A stretch of DNA of 64,000 bases from Candidatus Thioglobus autotrophicus (GCA_022448455.1 JAKUUR010000001.1:62001-126000), one strand, 5' to 3'; counted from the first letter of the stretch, positions 24,695-37,109 are shown. Notes: generated from the sequence alone by a model not told the origin. Program-made: numbers and translations.

Positions 24695-27010
24695 ATGAAA
24701 AATAAAATCATTAAATTCATTTGTCTTGTCTCTTTATTATTTTCAATACAAAGTCTTGCCAATCCCATAAATAAAATTGATTTCGTTGGACTCAACGTTA
24801 TTTCTAACACTACTTTAATGGCAATTCTACCAGTTAAAATTGGTGACCAATACAACCAAAATACTTCTGATGAAATCATTCAAGCGCTCTTTAATACAGG
24901 TTATTTTTCCGACATCAGTGTTTCAAATCAAAATAATAATCTAACTATAACATTATCAGAAAATCCTTATATTAAATACTTTAACGTGATTACTGGAACT
25001 GGTTCTGGCTGGTCTAATTGGCTTAATACTGAAAAAGAATTACTGGATACTTCTTCATTGAATGAACTTATTGAAAGTAACAAACTTTCTGCTGGAAATA
25101 TGTATTCAAAATCAAAATTTGCTGACTTTGTTTCATCTTTAAAAGCCAAATATACTGCAACAGGCTATTACAATGCTCAAATTGAGCCAAAAATAGAAAT
25201 TGATTCACAAAATAGAATCGGTATAGAACTTAATATTTATCAGGGCAAAAGAGCCACAATAAGCTCAATGACTATATCTGGAGCCACTAAATTTAGCGAG
25301 AAAGAGCTGTTAGACTTATTCACAATAGGTGAAGCTGACATGATGCTGATTAATTACTTTACCAATAAGGATCGTTACGCAGATTTAGCGTTAAACCAAG
25401 GCTTAGAATTGATGAACAATCATTATTTTAATTCTGGCTATTTAGACTTTAAGGTTCTAGACGTAATTTCTACTCTTGATAATAATAAGGAAAAATTAAG
25501 TATTGACATTCAAATCTCTGAAGGTATTCAATATAAATTAGGAAAAGTTTCTTTTGAGGGCGAACTGGGTAACCAAACAGCTGAGAACTTGAACGATTTA
25601 TTGACTATAAAGAGTGGAGATATTTTTAACCGCCAATCCGTAGTTAATGACATCCAAACAATTACGGACATATACTCTGATCAAGGCTACGCATTTGTAG
25701 ACATTAACCCAATAACACAAGACTTTTTAGATACTGTTAATGTCAAAATTAACATCTCATTGAATAAAAAAGTTTATATTAATCGTATTACCATTTCTGG
25801 AAATACAAGAACCCAGGATGTGGTCATCCGTCGTGAAATAGGAATTTCTGAAGGAGGATTATATTCTCGAAGCGCTCTAAGAAACTCTATCCTCAAATTG
25901 AGACGTCTGGGCTACTTTTCCGATGTAAAAATGAATGCCTCAAAAGTCGAAGGTATGCCGGATAAAATTGACTTGAGTTTCATTGTAGAAGAAACTAAAA
26001 CTGGTGCCATAAGTTTCTCTGTATCTCATAGCAATAATTATGGTATTTCTGTTGGCGCAGGTATACAAGAGAAAAATATTTTTGGTTCAGGAAACACTCT
26101 AAACGCTGAATTAAAACTTTCAGAGTCATTTAATAAAGCTAGTTTTTATTTTCAAAACCCCAATTTTAATGGCCAAAACCATAGTATAAGTATTGGCGCA
26201 TTTAAGAGTGATATTAATGACGATGATGTCATGCAAAACTCTTATGAAATCAATACAAAAGGTCTCAATTTTGGGTACGGTTTTCCACTTACTGAGAATA
26301 CTAGATTAAACGGCAATATAGAGTATGCAAAAAATGATATTTCATGTGGATCTGGTTTCTCTGCTGCAGGCTATGAACCTACTCAATGCGCCACTTCAAG
26401 TGCTGATGAAGTTACATTAAATATTAACTGGAGTGAAACTACCTTAAATGATTACATGTATCCTACAGAAGGAAAAAGTAATGCACTTGGAATTGGCTTT
26501 GCTACGCCATTAGGAGACTATCGCTATTTTAAAATAAATGCTAATCATATTAGTTATAAGCCACTCAGTAACAACTTAACTTTAAAACTAACAGCTGACT
26601 TAGGAATAGCTAAAGGTTATAGTGGAAAAGAGTTACCCTTCTTTAAGCGCTATTTTGGCGGTGGAAGTGGCTCAGTGAGAGGATTTGGAAACAAAACTCT
26701 AGGCCCACTCTACCCTAACAATAATGCCAAAGGTGGAGAACTTTCGATTCTCGGTAGCGCAAACATCATTGCACCTGCTTATTTCTTTAAAGATAGTGAT
26801 AATATGAGAATGAGTGCCTTTATTGATACCGGAAACATCTTCGAAAAGACTTCAAATATTAATCTTGGTGATTTACGTATGTCGGCAGGCATTAGTTTTG
26901 CATATCTCAGCCCTATTGGGGCTATTGGCATGTATTGGTCTACACCAATTCTCAAAAAGTCTGGTGACGTAATTGAAAACTTTAGTTTCTCACTGGGTAC
27001 CGGATTCTAG
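24695..27010 (+). CDS. bamA: Outer membrane protein assembly factor BamA
   Basis: 771 residues. Signal peptide (about 1-22, ends SLA-N). Five POTRA repeats follow over about 25-420 (the first KIDFVGLNVISNTTLMAIL, the last INRITISGNTRTQDVVIRREIGISEGGLY). The C-terminal 16-strand barrel includes the loop-6 signature GGSGSVRGFGNKTLGP and ends in FSFSLGTGF with the expected terminal aromatic. It inserts outer-membrane beta-barrels. It heads bamA-skp-lpxD-fabZ-lpxA; rseP, often upstream, is not here. Confidence 0.97.
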   Translation: MKNKIIKFICLVSLLFSIQSLANPINKIDFVGLNVISNTTLMAILPVKIGDQYNQNTSDEIIQALFNTGYFSDISVSNQNNNLTITLSENPYIKYFNVITGTGSGWSNWLNTEKELLDTSSLNELIESNKLSAGNMYSKSKFADFVSSLKAKYTATGYYNAQIEPKIEIDSQNRIGIELNIYQGKRATISSMTISGATKFSEKELLDLFTIGEADMMLINYFTNKDRYADLALNQGLELMNNHYFNSGYLDFKVLDVISTLDNNKEKLSIDIQISEGIQYKLGKVSFEGELGNQTAENLNDLLTIKSGDIFNRQSVVNDIQTITDIYSDQGYAFVDINPITQDFLDTVNVKINISLNKKVYINRITISGNTRTQDVVIRREIGISEGGLYSRSALRNSILKLRRLGYFSDVKMNASKVEGMPDKIDLSFIVEETKTGAISFSVSHSNNYGISVGAGIQEKNIFGSGNTLNAELKLSESFNKASFYFQNPNFNGQNHSISIGAFKSDINDDDVMQNSYEINTKGLNFGYGFPLTENTRLNGNIEYAKNDISCGSGFSAAGYEPTQCATSSADEVTLNINWSETTLNDYMYPTEGKSNALGIGFATPLGDYRYFKINANHISYKPLSNNLTLKLTADLGIAKGYSGKELPFFKRYFGGGSGSVRGFGNKTLGPLYPNNNAKGGELSILGSANIIAPAYFFKDSDNMRMSAFIDTGNIFEKTSNINLGDLRMSAGISFAYLSPIGAIGMYWSTPILKKSGDVIENFSFSLGTGF

Positions 27011-27018
27011 TAGTAGCT

Positions 27019-27516
27019 ATGAGATTTATAGCTCTATTTTTTTTTACTTTATTAGTCACATCTATTAATGCTCATTCAGTCAAAATTGGCTACATAAACG
27101 TTGAGGAAGTTATCAATAATTTGTCACAATATCAACAAGAAAATGACTCTTTGATTCAACAATTTGAACCAAAAAAACAACAGTTACTTGACCTTTTTAA
27201 ACATATTGAACTGCTAAAAAAAAATCTTAAAAATGTCGACAGATCTATTAACAATGAAACATATCAAAAAGAGTTAAACAACATTAGAGAGTTAGAGGTC
27301 GGCTTTCAAAAAGAAACGGAACTCTGGCAACAACAACTCAACCAAAGAAAACTTGAATCACTCCAGAAAATTGAATCTATTATCAACAAAGCAATTGAGG
27401 AATTTGCTGTTACTGAAAATTATGATCTAATCTTGTATCAAAATGCTGCATTTGTGAGCGATGAAGTAAACATTAGTAATAGCATTATCTCAAAGATTGA
27501 AGGATTATCACCATGA
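27019..27516 (+). CDS. skp: OmpH/Skp-family periplasmic chaperone
   Basis: 165 residues with a signal peptide (about 1-18, ends INA-H). VKIGYINVEEVINNLSQYQQEN is the OmpH/Skp body-domain start; the middle (about 45-125) is a Lys/Glu/Gln-rich antiparallel coiled coil, the tentacles; AIEEFAVTENYDLILYQNAAFVS returns to the beta body. Skp trimers hold unfolded outer-membrane proteins on their way to BamA. 8 bp downstream of bamA and overlaps lpxD by 4 bp. Confidence 0.92.
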   Translation: MRFIALFFFTLLVTSINAHSVKIGYINVEEVINNLSQYQQENDSLIQQFEPKKQQLLDLFKHIELLKKNLKNVDRSINNETYQKELNNIRELEVGFQKETELWQQQLNQRKLESLQKIESIINKAIEEFAVTENYDLILYQNAAFVSDEVNISNSIISKIEGLSP

Positions 27517-28526
27517 CACTTTCACTTGAAAAAATTGCTCAACTTATTGATGCAACTTTAGTTGGCAATCCTGCTATTGAGATAAATGGAATTAACACCT
27601 TAAAAGAGGCAAATAAGCATCAAATATCTTATGCTGTAAGTGATAATTACATAAATTCTTTGTGTAGTACTAAAGCAGGTGCAGTCATCTTGCCAAAAAA
27701 ACTAAAAAAACACTGCTCTACTAATACTTTGTTGGTTGATGATGCCTACTTAGCTTTCGCTACAATATCACACCACTTTAAACAATATAACCTTACAGTT
27801 AATAATTCCTTATCTAAAGCGATAATTGATCCAACTGCTATAGTTGAAAATGTCACTATTGGCGCCGGATGTGTTATTGGTAAGAATGTTAGTGTTGGTA
27901 GTAATACAATCCTTGAAACTAACTGCGTTATTGAAGATGAGGTCAGTATTGGAGAAAACTCACATATTTTTGCCAATGTTACTATTCAAAGGGACTGCAA
28001 ACTAGGCAAAAGATGCGTTATTTCACCAGGTGCTGTTATCGGCTCTGAAGGCTTTGGAAATGTTCGAGATGAACAAAAAAATTGGCAAAGTATTGCGCAT
28101 TTAGGAAGAGTTCGAATTGGTGATGACGTTGCAATTGGAGCTAATACAACCATTGACAGAGGAACCATTGATGATACTGTAATACATGATGGTGTTAAGA
28201 TTGACAATCTGGTTCATATTGGCCATAACGTGATCATAGGAGAAAGTACGGCAATTGCTGCAAACACGGGTATTGCAGGTACCACAACTATTGGAAAACG
28301 TTGCATGATAGGAGGTATGGTTGGAATAGTTGGTCACCTGACAATTACTGATGATGTGATAGTAAATGCTACTAGTACAGTAAATAGAAGCATCACAAAA
28401 CCGGGTATCTATACTGGTTTCTTCCCCTTAATGACTCATTCAGGCTGGAAAAAGGCCGGAATGTGGTTAACAAAACTTGATAAAATTACAAAAATATTAA
28501 AAATTAAATTAAAGAACCTTAAATAG
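27513..28526 (+). CDS. lpxD: UDP-3-O-acylglucosamine N-acyltransferase
   Basis: 337 residues. An N-terminal uridine-binding domain (about 1-100) precedes a long left-handed beta-helix of hexapeptide repeats (VTIGAGCVIGKNV..., IGDDVAIGANTTIDRGTIDDT). The catalytic His lies in IDNLVHIGHNVIIG. It adds the N-linked hydroxyacyl chain to UDP-3-O-acyl-GlcN, third step of lipid A synthesis. Four bp after follows fabZ. Confidence 0.96.
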   Translation: MTLSLEKIAQLIDATLVGNPAIEINGINTLKEANKHQISYAVSDNYINSLCSTKAGAVILPKKLKKHCSTNTLLVDDAYLAFATISHHFKQYNLTVNNSLSKAIIDPTAIVENVTIGAGCVIGKNVSVGSNTILETNCVIEDEVSIGENSHIFANVTIQRDCKLGKRCVISPGAVIGSEGFGNVRDEQKNWQSIAHLGRVRIGDDVAIGANTTIDRGTIDDTVIHDGVKIDNLVHIGHNVIIGESTAIAANTGIAGTTTIGKRCMIGGMVGIVGHLTITDDVIVNATSTVNRSITKPGIYTGFFPLMTHSGWKKAGMWLTKLDKITKILKIKLKNLK

Positions 28527-28530
28527 AACT

Positions 28531-28974
28531 ATGGAAATGAATATTAATGAGGTAAAAAACTTTTTACCTCACCGTTACCCTTTTTTGTTAATAGATAAAG
28601 TACTTGACTTTAAGGTTGGAGAATACCTAACTGCTATTAAGAATGTCTCTTTTAATGAGCCTCATTTTGCAGGTCATTTTCCTGAACAACCCATTATGCC
28701 TGGTGTTTTGATTATTGAAGCTTTAGCTCAGGCGACTGGTATTTTGGCTTTCAAATCAGAGGTTGGACGTCCAGTTAATGGTCAAATTTATATGTTAGTT
28801 GGTATTGATAAGGTGCGTTTTAAACGCACCGTTGAACCCGGCGATCAACTTCACCTAAAAGTAGAAATTATGACAGTTAAGCGCGGTATTTGGAAATTTA
28901 ATTGTAAAGCCTCAGTTGAAGGTCAATTGGTGACCTTTGCTGAAATTATTTGCACTCAAAAAACTGCAAGTTAA
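28531..28974 (+). CDS. fabZ: 3-hydroxyacyl-[acyl-carrier-protein] dehydratase FabZ
   Basis: 147 residues, hot-dog fold. LPHRYPFLLIDKV starts the domain; the catalytic His and Glu are in HFAGHFPEQPIMPGVLIIEALAQATG; RFKRTVEPGDQLHLKVE is the third motif. It dehydrates 3-hydroxyacyl-ACP in fatty acid elongation and competes with LpxA/LpxD for hydroxymyristoyl-type ACP, which explains its place between them. Confidence 0.97.
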   Translation: MEMNINEVKNFLPHRYPFLLIDKVLDFKVGEYLTAIKNVSFNEPHFAGHFPEQPIMPGVLIIEALAQATGILAFKSEVGRPVNGQIYMLVGIDKVRFKRTVEPGDQLHLKVEIMTVKRGIWKFNCKASVEGQLVTFAEIICTQKTAS

Positions 28975-28980
28975 ATCGCT

Positions 28981-29781
28981 ATGGCCATTGACTCTACTGC
29001 TATCATTCATGAAAGCGCTAAAATTCACAAAGGCGCTAAAATCTTAGCTTCTGCTGTGATAGGTGCCAATGTAGAAATTGGATCAGGAACTGTTGTCGAT
29101 TCTCATGCCGTGATTGCAGGTCCAACGAAAATTGGCAAAAATAACCACATCTATTCATTTGCCTCTATTGGGGGCGATCCCCAAGATATTACCTATCAAG
29201 ATGGTCAAGAAAGTAATCTGGTTATTGGGGATGACAATTTAATTCGAGAATTTTGTACTATTAACCGTGGAACAGAAAAAGAGAACTCACTTACAAGGAT
29301 AGGCTCAAACAACATGTTGATGTCATATGTTCACATTGCTCATGACTGCCAATTAGGTGACCATATAATCATGTCTAATAATGCATCACTTGCTGGACAT
29401 GTTCGGATCTCTGACTGGGCAATATTAGGTGGATTTGTATTAGTTAAACAGTTTTGTAACATCGGAAGACATACCTATGCTGGCATGGGGAGCCAAATCA
29501 ATAAAGATATTCCTGATTATATGGTAGCAGCAGGAGTTCATCCAAAAATACGTAGCATTAACACAATCGGAATGAAGCGTAGAGGATTTAGTGCAAGTTC
29601 CATTGCATCAATCAAACGTGCCTTTAAAGTTGTCTATCGTGATTCACAGGGAAGATTACTAGACCAAGCACTCAACGAATTAGAAGCGTCAGATTCTGAC
29701 AGTATTGAGGTTATGCAGTTTGTTGAATGTATTCGAAATTCTCGAGTAGGCATCATGCGCGGTCCAGCGGATGACGGATGA
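28981..29781 (+). CDS. lpxA: UDP-N-acetylglucosamine acyltransferase
   Basis: 266 residues; beta-helix of hexapeptide repeats with the catalytic His in YVHIAHDCQLGDH (about residue 123) and the acyl-chain ruler region GHVRISDWAILGGF. GMGSQINKDIPDYMVAAGVHP and IRSINTIGMKRRGFS mark the C-terminal helical domain. First step of lipid A synthesis. lpxB and rnhB, the usual next genes, are absent; murJ follows after 19 bp. Confidence 0.96.
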   Translation: MAIDSTAIIHESAKIHKGAKILASAVIGANVEIGSGTVVDSHAVIAGPTKIGKNNHIYSFASIGGDPQDITYQDGQESNLVIGDDNLIREFCTINRGTEKENSLTRIGSNNMLMSYVHIAHDCQLGDHIIMSNNASLAGHVRISDWAILGGFVLVKQFCNIGRHTYAGMGSQINKDIPDYMVAAGVHPKIRSINTIGMKRRGFSASSIASIKRAFKVVYRDSQGRLLDQALNELEASDSDSIEVMQFVECIRNSRVGIMRGPADDG

Positions 29782-29800
29782 ATAAATAACTTTTTCCAGC

Positions 29801-31330
29801 ATGACAAAATCTTTCGTTAAATCTAGCAGTATTGTTACTGTGATGACTTTTTTGTCGCGTATTTTAGGGCTAGCACGAGACTTTATCATTGCACGCTACT
29901 TCGGTGCAAATGACCTTTCAGATGCCTTCTTAGTGGCATTCCGTATTCCTAATTTTTTCCGGCGCCTGTTTGCTGAAGGCGCTTTTTCCCAAGCATTTAT
30001 ACCCATATTGGCAGATGCAAAAGCTAGTCAGTCAGATGAAGAAGTTCAAACCGTTATTAATCATATTGCCACCAAACTACTAAGCATACTAATGATCATT
30101 ACTTTGGTAGGTGTTATTCTGGCACCCGTAGTGATCTTTTTGTTTGCTTGGGGCTTTTATTTTAAGTCTGATCCAAGCCAATTTTATTTAGCTTCAGACA
30201 TGCTAAGAATTACTTTTCCTTATCTACTTTTGATTTCTCTAACAGCCTTATCTGGCTCAATTCTTAATACTTACGATAATTTCAGTGTTCCAGCTTTTAC
30301 ACCTGTACTCCTTAATATCTCATTAATACTTAGCGCCATTTTCCTATCACAATACCTAGCAACACCGATAATGGCTCTGGCATGGGGAGTCCTTATTGGT
30401 GGTGTTGCTCAGCTGTCCTTCCAGATACCTTTTTTATTAAAAATTAAACGACTCCCAAAGATACAGTTCGGACACCATAAGGCTCTCACAACTTTAAAAA
30501 AGAGAATGATACCTGCACTCTTTGGCGTCTCTGTCTCTCAAATTAACTTATTAATTGATACAATGATTGCTTCAACCCTGGTTGCAGGCAGTGTTTCTTG
30601 GCTGTATTATTCGGATCGCTTGTTGGAGCTACCGTTGGCGTTAATTGGAATCGCTTTGGCGACCGTTGCGCTGGCAAAATTAAGTAATTATTATGCCAAT
30701 AATGACTCTAAGGGCTTTAAGGAAACAATTAACAAAGCCCTCCTCTATGCACTTTTATTAGGTGTACCTTCATGCATCGGTTTGGTGCTTCTGTCCGAAG
30801 AACTGATTATAACTCTTTTCCAATATGAGGCATTTGATGCCTACGCTGCGAAAAAATCTTCTCTAAGCCTGCAAGCCTATGGATCAGGGCTCATGGCATT
30901 TATTGCAGTTAAGATTCTTGCGCCCGTTTTTCTCTCAAGGGGAGATACCAAGACACCAGTTAAAGCCGGTATTGCTGCTATGACTTCTAATATCTTACTA
31001 AATCTTATTTTAGCTTACTACTATGGGCACGTTGGTTTAGCTGCTGCGACATCAATTTCAGCTCTAATTAATGCAGCTCTACTGTATTATTTTCTACTCA
31101 AACAATCTATTTTCAAATTTAGTGCAGCTTTTTATAAAATGCTATATAAAGTCATATTAGCAAGCATTATAATGGTAGTTTATATTTATTATTCAGCATC
31201 ATCTATAGATTACTATTTGCAGTCTTCAATGCTAGAAAGAGTCACAATGACTTCTGAAACAATCATTATTTCTACCTTAATATATTTTTCTATTTTATAT
31301 CTTCTTGGAGTTCGACTAAAACAAATATGA
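29801..31330 (+). CDS. murJ: Lipid II flippase MurJ
   Basis: 509 residues with about 14 hydrophobic helices. [50 protein letters not shown] and the later [30 protein letters not shown] are MurJ/MviN signatures, including the Arg residues of the central cavity. It flips lipid-linked peptidoglycan precursor across the inner membrane. Overlaps yggX by 4 bp. Not usually next to lpxA; a lineage-specific arrangement. Confidence 0.95.
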   Translation: MTKSFVKSSSIVTVMTFLSRILGLARDFIIARYFGANDLSDAFLVAFRIPNFFRRLFAEGAFSQAFIPILADAKASQSDEEVQTVINHIATKLLSILMIITLVGVILAPVVIFLFAWGFYFKSDPSQFYLASDMLRITFPYLLLISLTALSGSILNTYDNFSVPAFTPVLLNISLILSAIFLSQYLATPIMALAWGVLIGGVAQLSFQIPFLLKIKRLPKIQFGHHKALTTLKKRMIPALFGVSVSQINLLIDTMIASTLVAGSVSWLYYSDRLLELPLALIGIALATVALAKLSNYYANNDSKGFKETINKALLYALLLGVPSCIGLVLLSEELIITLFQYEAFDAYAAKKSSLSLQAYGSGLMAFIAVKILAPVFLSRGDTKTPVKAGIAAMTSNILLNLILAYYYGHVGLAAATSISALINAALLYYFLLKQSIFKFSAAFYKMLYKVILASIIMVVYIYYSASSIDYYLQSSMLERVTMTSETIIISTLIYFSILYLLGVRLKQI

Positions 31331-31593
31331 CTACACTTCACTGTGTCAAATTAGACAAAGATTTAGAGGGTCTTGAGAGAGCCCCCTACCCCGGTGAACT
31401 GGGAAAGAGAATTTTAGAGAATGTTTCTAAAGATGCTTGGCAAATGTGGCTAGACCATCAAACCATGCTAATTAACGAAAATAATTTAAACCTATTCGAA
31501 GCTTCCTCTCAAAGCTATCTTAAAGAACAAATGGAAAAATATTTTTTCGCAGCTGATGATCTAGACTCGATTCAAGGCTATACACCAAAATAA
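31327..31593 (+). CDS. yggX: Fe(2+)-trafficking/oxidative damage protein YggX
   Basis: 88 residues, full length for the family. [28 protein letters not shown] holds the conserved Cys and the YPG motif; [19 protein letters not shown] and EKYFF complete the pattern. Cytoplasmic, protects Fe-S clusters from oxidants and affects labile iron; seen mainly in Beta/Gammaproteobacteria. It overlaps murJ by 4 bp. In many relatives it adjoins mutY, not seen here. Confidence 0.95.
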   Translation: MTTLHCVKLDKDLEGLERAPYPGELGKRILENVSKDAWQMWLDHQTMLINENNLNLFEASSQSYLKEQMEKYFFAADDLDSIQGYTPK

Positions 31594-31649
31594 TGCTTTA
31601 AAAGTTTGTATGTTTTTTAATAATGTATTAAATTTAATTTCGATTAATA

Positions 31650-32276
31650 ATGGCTAATTTATTTATCATTGCTGCCCCATCTGGTTGTGGAAAAACCTCT
31701 CTCGTTGAAGCATTAATCAAAAAAACAAAAAACCTTTGTGTCTCTGTTTCTCACACCACTCGCCCACCAAGACTAGATGAAGTTAATGGGATTAATTATT
31801 ACTTTGTCTCTATTAATGAATTTGAAGAAATGATTAAACAAAATGCATTTGTTGAACATGCAATGGTCTTTGATAATTATTATGGCAGCTCCACTAAGTT
31901 AATTAGAGAGAAACTTGATGAAGGCGTTAATGTGATCTTAGAAATTGACTGGCAAGGCGCTCGTCAGGTGAAAGAAAATATGCCCAATTCAGTCAGTATA
32001 TTTATCCTACCTCCCTCTAAGGAAGCACTTTTGGGCAGGCTTCAACAAAGAGCACAGGATGATGAAATAACAATTAACAAAAGAATGTCTGACGCTCAAA
32101 ATCAAATGAGACATTTTAATGAATTTGATTACCTTGTGATCAATGATGACTTTAGCAGTGCATTGAATGGCTTAAGTCTCATTATATGCTTACCAGATAA
32201 GGCTTCCGAGTGTTTTAGTCTCTCTCTTTCTGAGCAGTCTAAGAAACACAAAAAACTGCTCAAAAAATTGATATAA
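31650..32276 (+). CDS. gmk: Guanylate kinase
   Basis: 208 residues. P-loop IIAAPSGCGKTSLVEAL (about 5-21), GMP-binding SVSHTTRPPRLDEVNGINYYFVS, then DWQGARQVKENMP and the lid RLQQRAQDDEITINKRM. It phosphorylates GMP to GDP. The rpoH promoter begins inside its last codons. No rpoZ follows, unlike in E. coli. Confidence 0.96.
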   Translation: MANLFIIAAPSGCGKTSLVEALIKKTKNLCVSVSHTTRPPRLDEVNGINYYFVSINEFEEMIKQNAFVEHAMVFDNYYGSSTKLIREKLDEGVNVILEIDWQGARQVKENMPNSVSIFILPPSKEALLGRLQQRAQDDEITINKRMSDAQNQMRHFNEFDYLVINDDFSSALNGLSLIICLPDKASECFSLSLSEQSKKHKKLLKKLI

Positions 32277-32295
32277 CACTAAATTTAGGTATAAT
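32268..32295 (+). promoter_or_regulatory. Sigma-70 promoter of rpoH
   Basis: TTGATA (32268-32273), 16-bp spacer, consensus TATAAT (32290-32295). It overlaps the end of gmk and would give a short leader of about 25 nt before rpoH. Confidence 0.7.
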
Positions 32296-32326
32296 TTAAC
32301 CGTAATTATCATTTTGAAGAGAAATT

Positions 32327-33154
32327 ATGAGTGAGTTTGCATTATCGATAACGAATACAGCTAGAGATCTAGAGGTACAAAAGTACCCACCAATTCTCTC
32401 TCCAGAGCAAGAATATGAGTTGGCTATTGAGCTTTATGAAAATGGTAACTTGTCAGCAGCTAAAAAGCTTGTCCTGGCGCATATGCGCTTTGTGGCATTT
32501 ATAGCTCATGGTTATAAAGGTTATGGATTAGAACAAGCAGACCTAATACAAGAAGGCACTATCGGCCTGATGAAAGCCGTTAAGCGTTTTAACCCTTACA
32601 AGAAGGTCAGACTATCTTCTTTTGCTGTGTACTGGATTCGTGCTGAAATTCATGAATACATTTTCAAAAATTGGAAAATTGTTAAAGTAGCCACGACCAA
32701 AGCTCAGCGTAAACTTTTTTTCAAGCTTAGACAAGCCAAATCACATATATACCAGTCACTTACCAGTGACCAAGCAGAAGAAATTGCAACTAATTTAGGC
32801 GTAAGAAAAAAAGATGTCATTGAAATGGAGTCACGTCTTCAGTTAAGCGATGTAGCTTTTGAAGTTAATGACGACGAAGACACCTACACACCCGAGCAAT
32901 ATCTCTCAGATCCTGGCGATACACCGGAACAATTATTGTTAAATGACAACAGCCAACGGGATCAAAATAATAAGCTTTATCAAGCACTTACCACTTTAGA
33001 TGAAAGAAGTATCGATATTTTGCGATCAAGGTACTTGAAAGAAAAAAAATCGACCTTACATACTCTAGCAGACAAGTATGGCGTTTCTGCTGAAAGAGTT
33101 CGTCAGCTTGAATACAAAGCAATTAAAAAGCTTAAAGAACGTCTAGAAGAATAA
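32327..33154 (+). CDS. rpoH: RNA polymerase heat-shock sigma factor sigma-32
   Basis: 275 residues. Region 2 shows LVLAHMRFVAFIAHGYKGYGLEQADLIQEGTIGLMKAVKRF and the DNA-melting SSFAVYWIRAEIHEYI. The RpoH box QRKLFFKLRQAK separates sigma-32 from other group 3 sigmas. Region 4.2 ends with LADKYGVSAERVRQLEYKAIKKLKE. It directs heat-shock transcription. Placed just 44 bp before groES, a member of its regulon, which is unusual; in E. coli rpoH follows ftsYEX. Confidence 0.95.
   Translation: MSEFALSITNTARDLEVQKYPPILSPEQEYELAIELYENGNLSAAKKLVLAHMRFVAFIAHGYKGYGLEQADLIQEGTIGLMKAVKRFNPYKKVRLSSFAVYWIRAEIHEYIFKNWKIVKVATTKAQRKLFFKLRQAKSHIYQSLTSDQAEEIATNLGVRKKDVIEMESRLQLSDVAFEVNDDEDTYTPEQYLSDPGDTPEQLLLNDNSQRDQNNKLYQALTTLDERSIDILRSRYLKEKKSTLHTLADKYGVSAERVRQLEYKAIKKLKERLEE
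33034..33061 (+). promoter_or_regulatory. Candidate sigma-32 promoter for groESL within rpoH
   Basis: CTTGAAA (33034-33040) is a perfect -35 for sigma-32; after a 13-bp spacer CCTTACAT resembles the -10 CCCCATNT only partly. No other match lies between here and groES. Plausible but weak. Confidence 0.3.
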
Positions 33155-33198
33155 ACCTTCTACGACAAATTTTTTAGTCCACAATACTAGGAGAAAGT

Positions 33199-33489
33199 AT
33201 GCAAATCCGTCCCTTACACGATCGTGTTATCGTTCGTAGAATAGAAGAAAAGAAAACAACAGCTAGTGGCTTAATTATTCCTGATTCGTCAGCTGAAAAG
33301 CCTTCCAAAGGTGAAGTCGTAGCAGCTGGAAAAGGTAAAATGAGCGCCCAAGGCGATTTAATCCCCTTGGATGTAAAAGTTGGCGACAAAGTTATGTTTG
33401 GTCAATATTCAGGCTCAGAAATCACTGTTGACGAAGAGACGCTTTTAGTGATGAGCGAAGATGAAATTGTTGCAGTTATTGAAGAATAA
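33199..33489 (+). CDS. groES: Co-chaperonin GroES
   Basis: 96 residues. [26 protein letters not shown] contains the mobile loop that binds Gro[13 protein letters not shown] and [16 protein letters not shown] are conserved. It caps GroEL in ATP-driven folding. AGGAG precedes the start, and groEL follows after 12 bp. Confidence 0.98.
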   Translation: MQIRPLHDRVIVRRIEEKKTTASGLIIPDSSAEKPSKGEVVAAGKGKMSAQGDLIPLDVKVGDKVMFGQYSGSEITVDEETLLVMSEDEIVAVIEE

Positions 33490-33498
33490 AGGAGATAA

Positions 33499-35142
<1,644 letters not shown>

Positions 35143-35161
35143 ATTAAATTACCAATCTATT

Positions 35162-35190
35162 AAAAGCCCCATTTTTTGGGGCTTTTTTTT
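35162..35190 (+). terminator. Intrinsic terminator of groESL
   Basis: AAAAGCCCC and GGGGCTTTT form a 9-bp stem with a 7-nt loop, followed by eight T. Confidence 0.92.
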
Positions 35191-35225
35191 GGTATTATGA
35201 GTGCCAATTATTTCCTTTACAGACT

Positions 35226-37109
35226 ATGTCAAATTACGACGCCTCTTCAATAGAAGTCTTAACTGGCCTGGAGCCAGTCATAAAACGCCCAGGCATGTAC
35301 ACAAACACTGAAATTCCCAACCATCTAGCTCAAGAAGTGATGGATAACAGTGTCGACGAAGCAGTCTCTGGTTTCGCCACCCAAATCAATGTCACACTTC
35401 ATTCAGAAGGTGCCTTATCAATTGAAGACAATGGCAGAGGAATTCCGACAGACCTTCACCCAAAAGAAGGCACTTCTGCTGTTGAAGTTATCCTAACTAA
35501 ACTACACGCTGGAGGTAAATTCTCAAACGATTCTTACCAGTTTGCAGGTGGCCTTCATGGAGTTGGAGTTTCAGTGGTAAATGCACTTTCTAGTTCTTTT
35601 GAAGTATGGATTAAGCGAGAAGGTAAACAATATTACATGAAATTTAATTCAAGTGTGAAAACAGCTGACTTGGAAGAAATTGGCATTGTTGGAAAACGTA
35701 ACACGGGAACTTTAATTAAGTTTACTCCTGACCCTCAATATTTTGATTCTGTCAAATTTTCTGTCAAACAGTTACGTCATAACCTTCGTTCCAAGGCTGT
35801 TCTTTGTCCTGGGTTAGAGGTCAATTTTGATAATCAAATTGATGAAACTAAAGATAGATGGCTCTACGGTGATGGCATCAAAGACTACCTTGAAGCTTCT
35901 ATAGATGGACTTGATTGTCTACCACCAACTCCCTTCATTATTTCATTTAAAACTAAAGAGGAACAACTCGATTGTGCACTTACTTGGACTGAAAACACAA
36001 GTAATACAACTGCTGAAAGCTTTGTTAATTTAATTCCAACAATCGGAGGCGGTACTCACGTTAATGGTCTTCGATCAGGACTCACGGAAGCTCTAAAGGA
36101 ATTTTGTGAATTCAGAAGTCTAATTCCGAAAAATATTAAACTGACACCTGATGATGTATGGCAGAGAATAGCCTTCGTCTTGTCAATTAAAATTCTAGAA
36201 CCGCAATTTTCAGGACAAACGAAGGAAAGGCTTTCTTCAAGAGAGTGTGCCTCATTTGTTTCGGGCGTTGTTAAGGACTCTTTCAGTCTTTGGCTCAACC
36301 AGCATACCGATATAGCCGAGAAAATTGCCGAGCTAGCCATTATTAATGCTCAGTCTAGACTTAAAAATGCTAAAAAGGTAGTTCGAAAAAAAATTATTAG
36401 TGGCCCTGCCCTACCCGGTAAGCTTTCTGACTGCACAAGCAGTGATCTTGAACATACAGAAGTGTTTTTGGTTGAAGGTGACTCAGCTGGGGGTTCTGCA
36501 AAGCAAGCGCGAGATAAAGAATATCAGGCAATATTGCCATTAAGAGGCAAAATCCTTAACACTTGGGAAGTGGACTCAACCCAAGTCCTTGCGTCTAATG
36601 AAATTCATGATATCAGTATTGCCATTGGTTTAGAGCCGGATAACAATGACCTCTCTGGTCTGCGTTATGGAAAAATTTGTATACTTGCTGATGCTGATTC
36701 TGATGGTGCTCATATTGCCACTCTGATCTGTGCACTATTTGTGAAACACTTCCCTAAACTTGTCAGAGAGGGTCATGTGTACGTTGCAATGCCCCCACTT
36801 TATAGAATTGATGCAGGAAAACAAGTTTTTTACGCCCTGGATGATAAAGAAAGAGATACTATTTCTGCAAAACTATTAAAAGAAAATAAGCGACAAAAAG
36901 TTCAGGTACAAAGATTCAAAGGATTAGGAGAAATGAATCCTAAACAGCTCAGAGAAACGACCATGCAGCCTGACACCAGGCGGTTAATACAATTAACCTT
37001 CAGTAACCCTTTGCAGGTCTCTCAGACGATGGATATGTTGCTTTCAAAAAAGAGAGCGTCCGATCGAAAATCCTGGCTCGAAAGTAAAGGAAATTTGGCT
37101 AATGTCTAA
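35226..37109 (+). CDS. parE: DNA topoisomerase IV subunit B
   Basis: 627 residues, matching E. coli ParE (630) rather than the longer GyrB. GHKL ATPase: [62 protein letters not shown] and [14 protein letters not shown]; then [14 protein letters not shown]. With ParC it decatenates replicated chromosomes; parC is not in this window. queC overlaps its last 8 bp. Confidence 0.95.
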   Translation: MSNYDASSIEVLTGLEPVIKRPGMYTNTEIPNHLAQEVMDNSVDEAVSGFATQINVTLHSEGALSIEDNGRGIPTDLHPKEGTSAVEVILTKLHAGGKFSNDSYQFAGGLHGVGVSVVNALSSSFEVWIKREGKQYYMKFNSSVKTADLEEIGIVGKRNTGTLIKFTPDPQYFDSVKFSVKQLRHNLRSKAVLCPGLEVNFDNQIDETKDRWLYGDGIKDYLEASIDGLDCLPPTPFIISFKTKEEQLDCALTWTENTSNTTAESFVNLIPTIGGGTHVNGLRSGLTEALKEFCEFRSLIPKNIKLTPDDVWQRIAFVLSIKILEPQFSGQTKERLSSRECASFVSGVVKDSFSLWLNQHTDIAEKIAELAIINAQSRLKNAKKVVRKKIISGPALPGKLSDCTSSDLEHTEVFLVEGDSAGGSAKQARDKEYQAILPLRGKILNTWEVDSTQVLASNEIHDISIAIGLEPDNNDLSGLRYGKICILADADSDGAHIATLICALFVKHFPKLVREGHVYVAMPPLYRIDAGKQVFYALDDKERDTISAKLLKENKRQKVQVQRFKGLGEMNPKQLRETTMQPDTRRLIQLTFSNPLQVSQTMDMLLSKKRASDRKSWLESKGNLANV

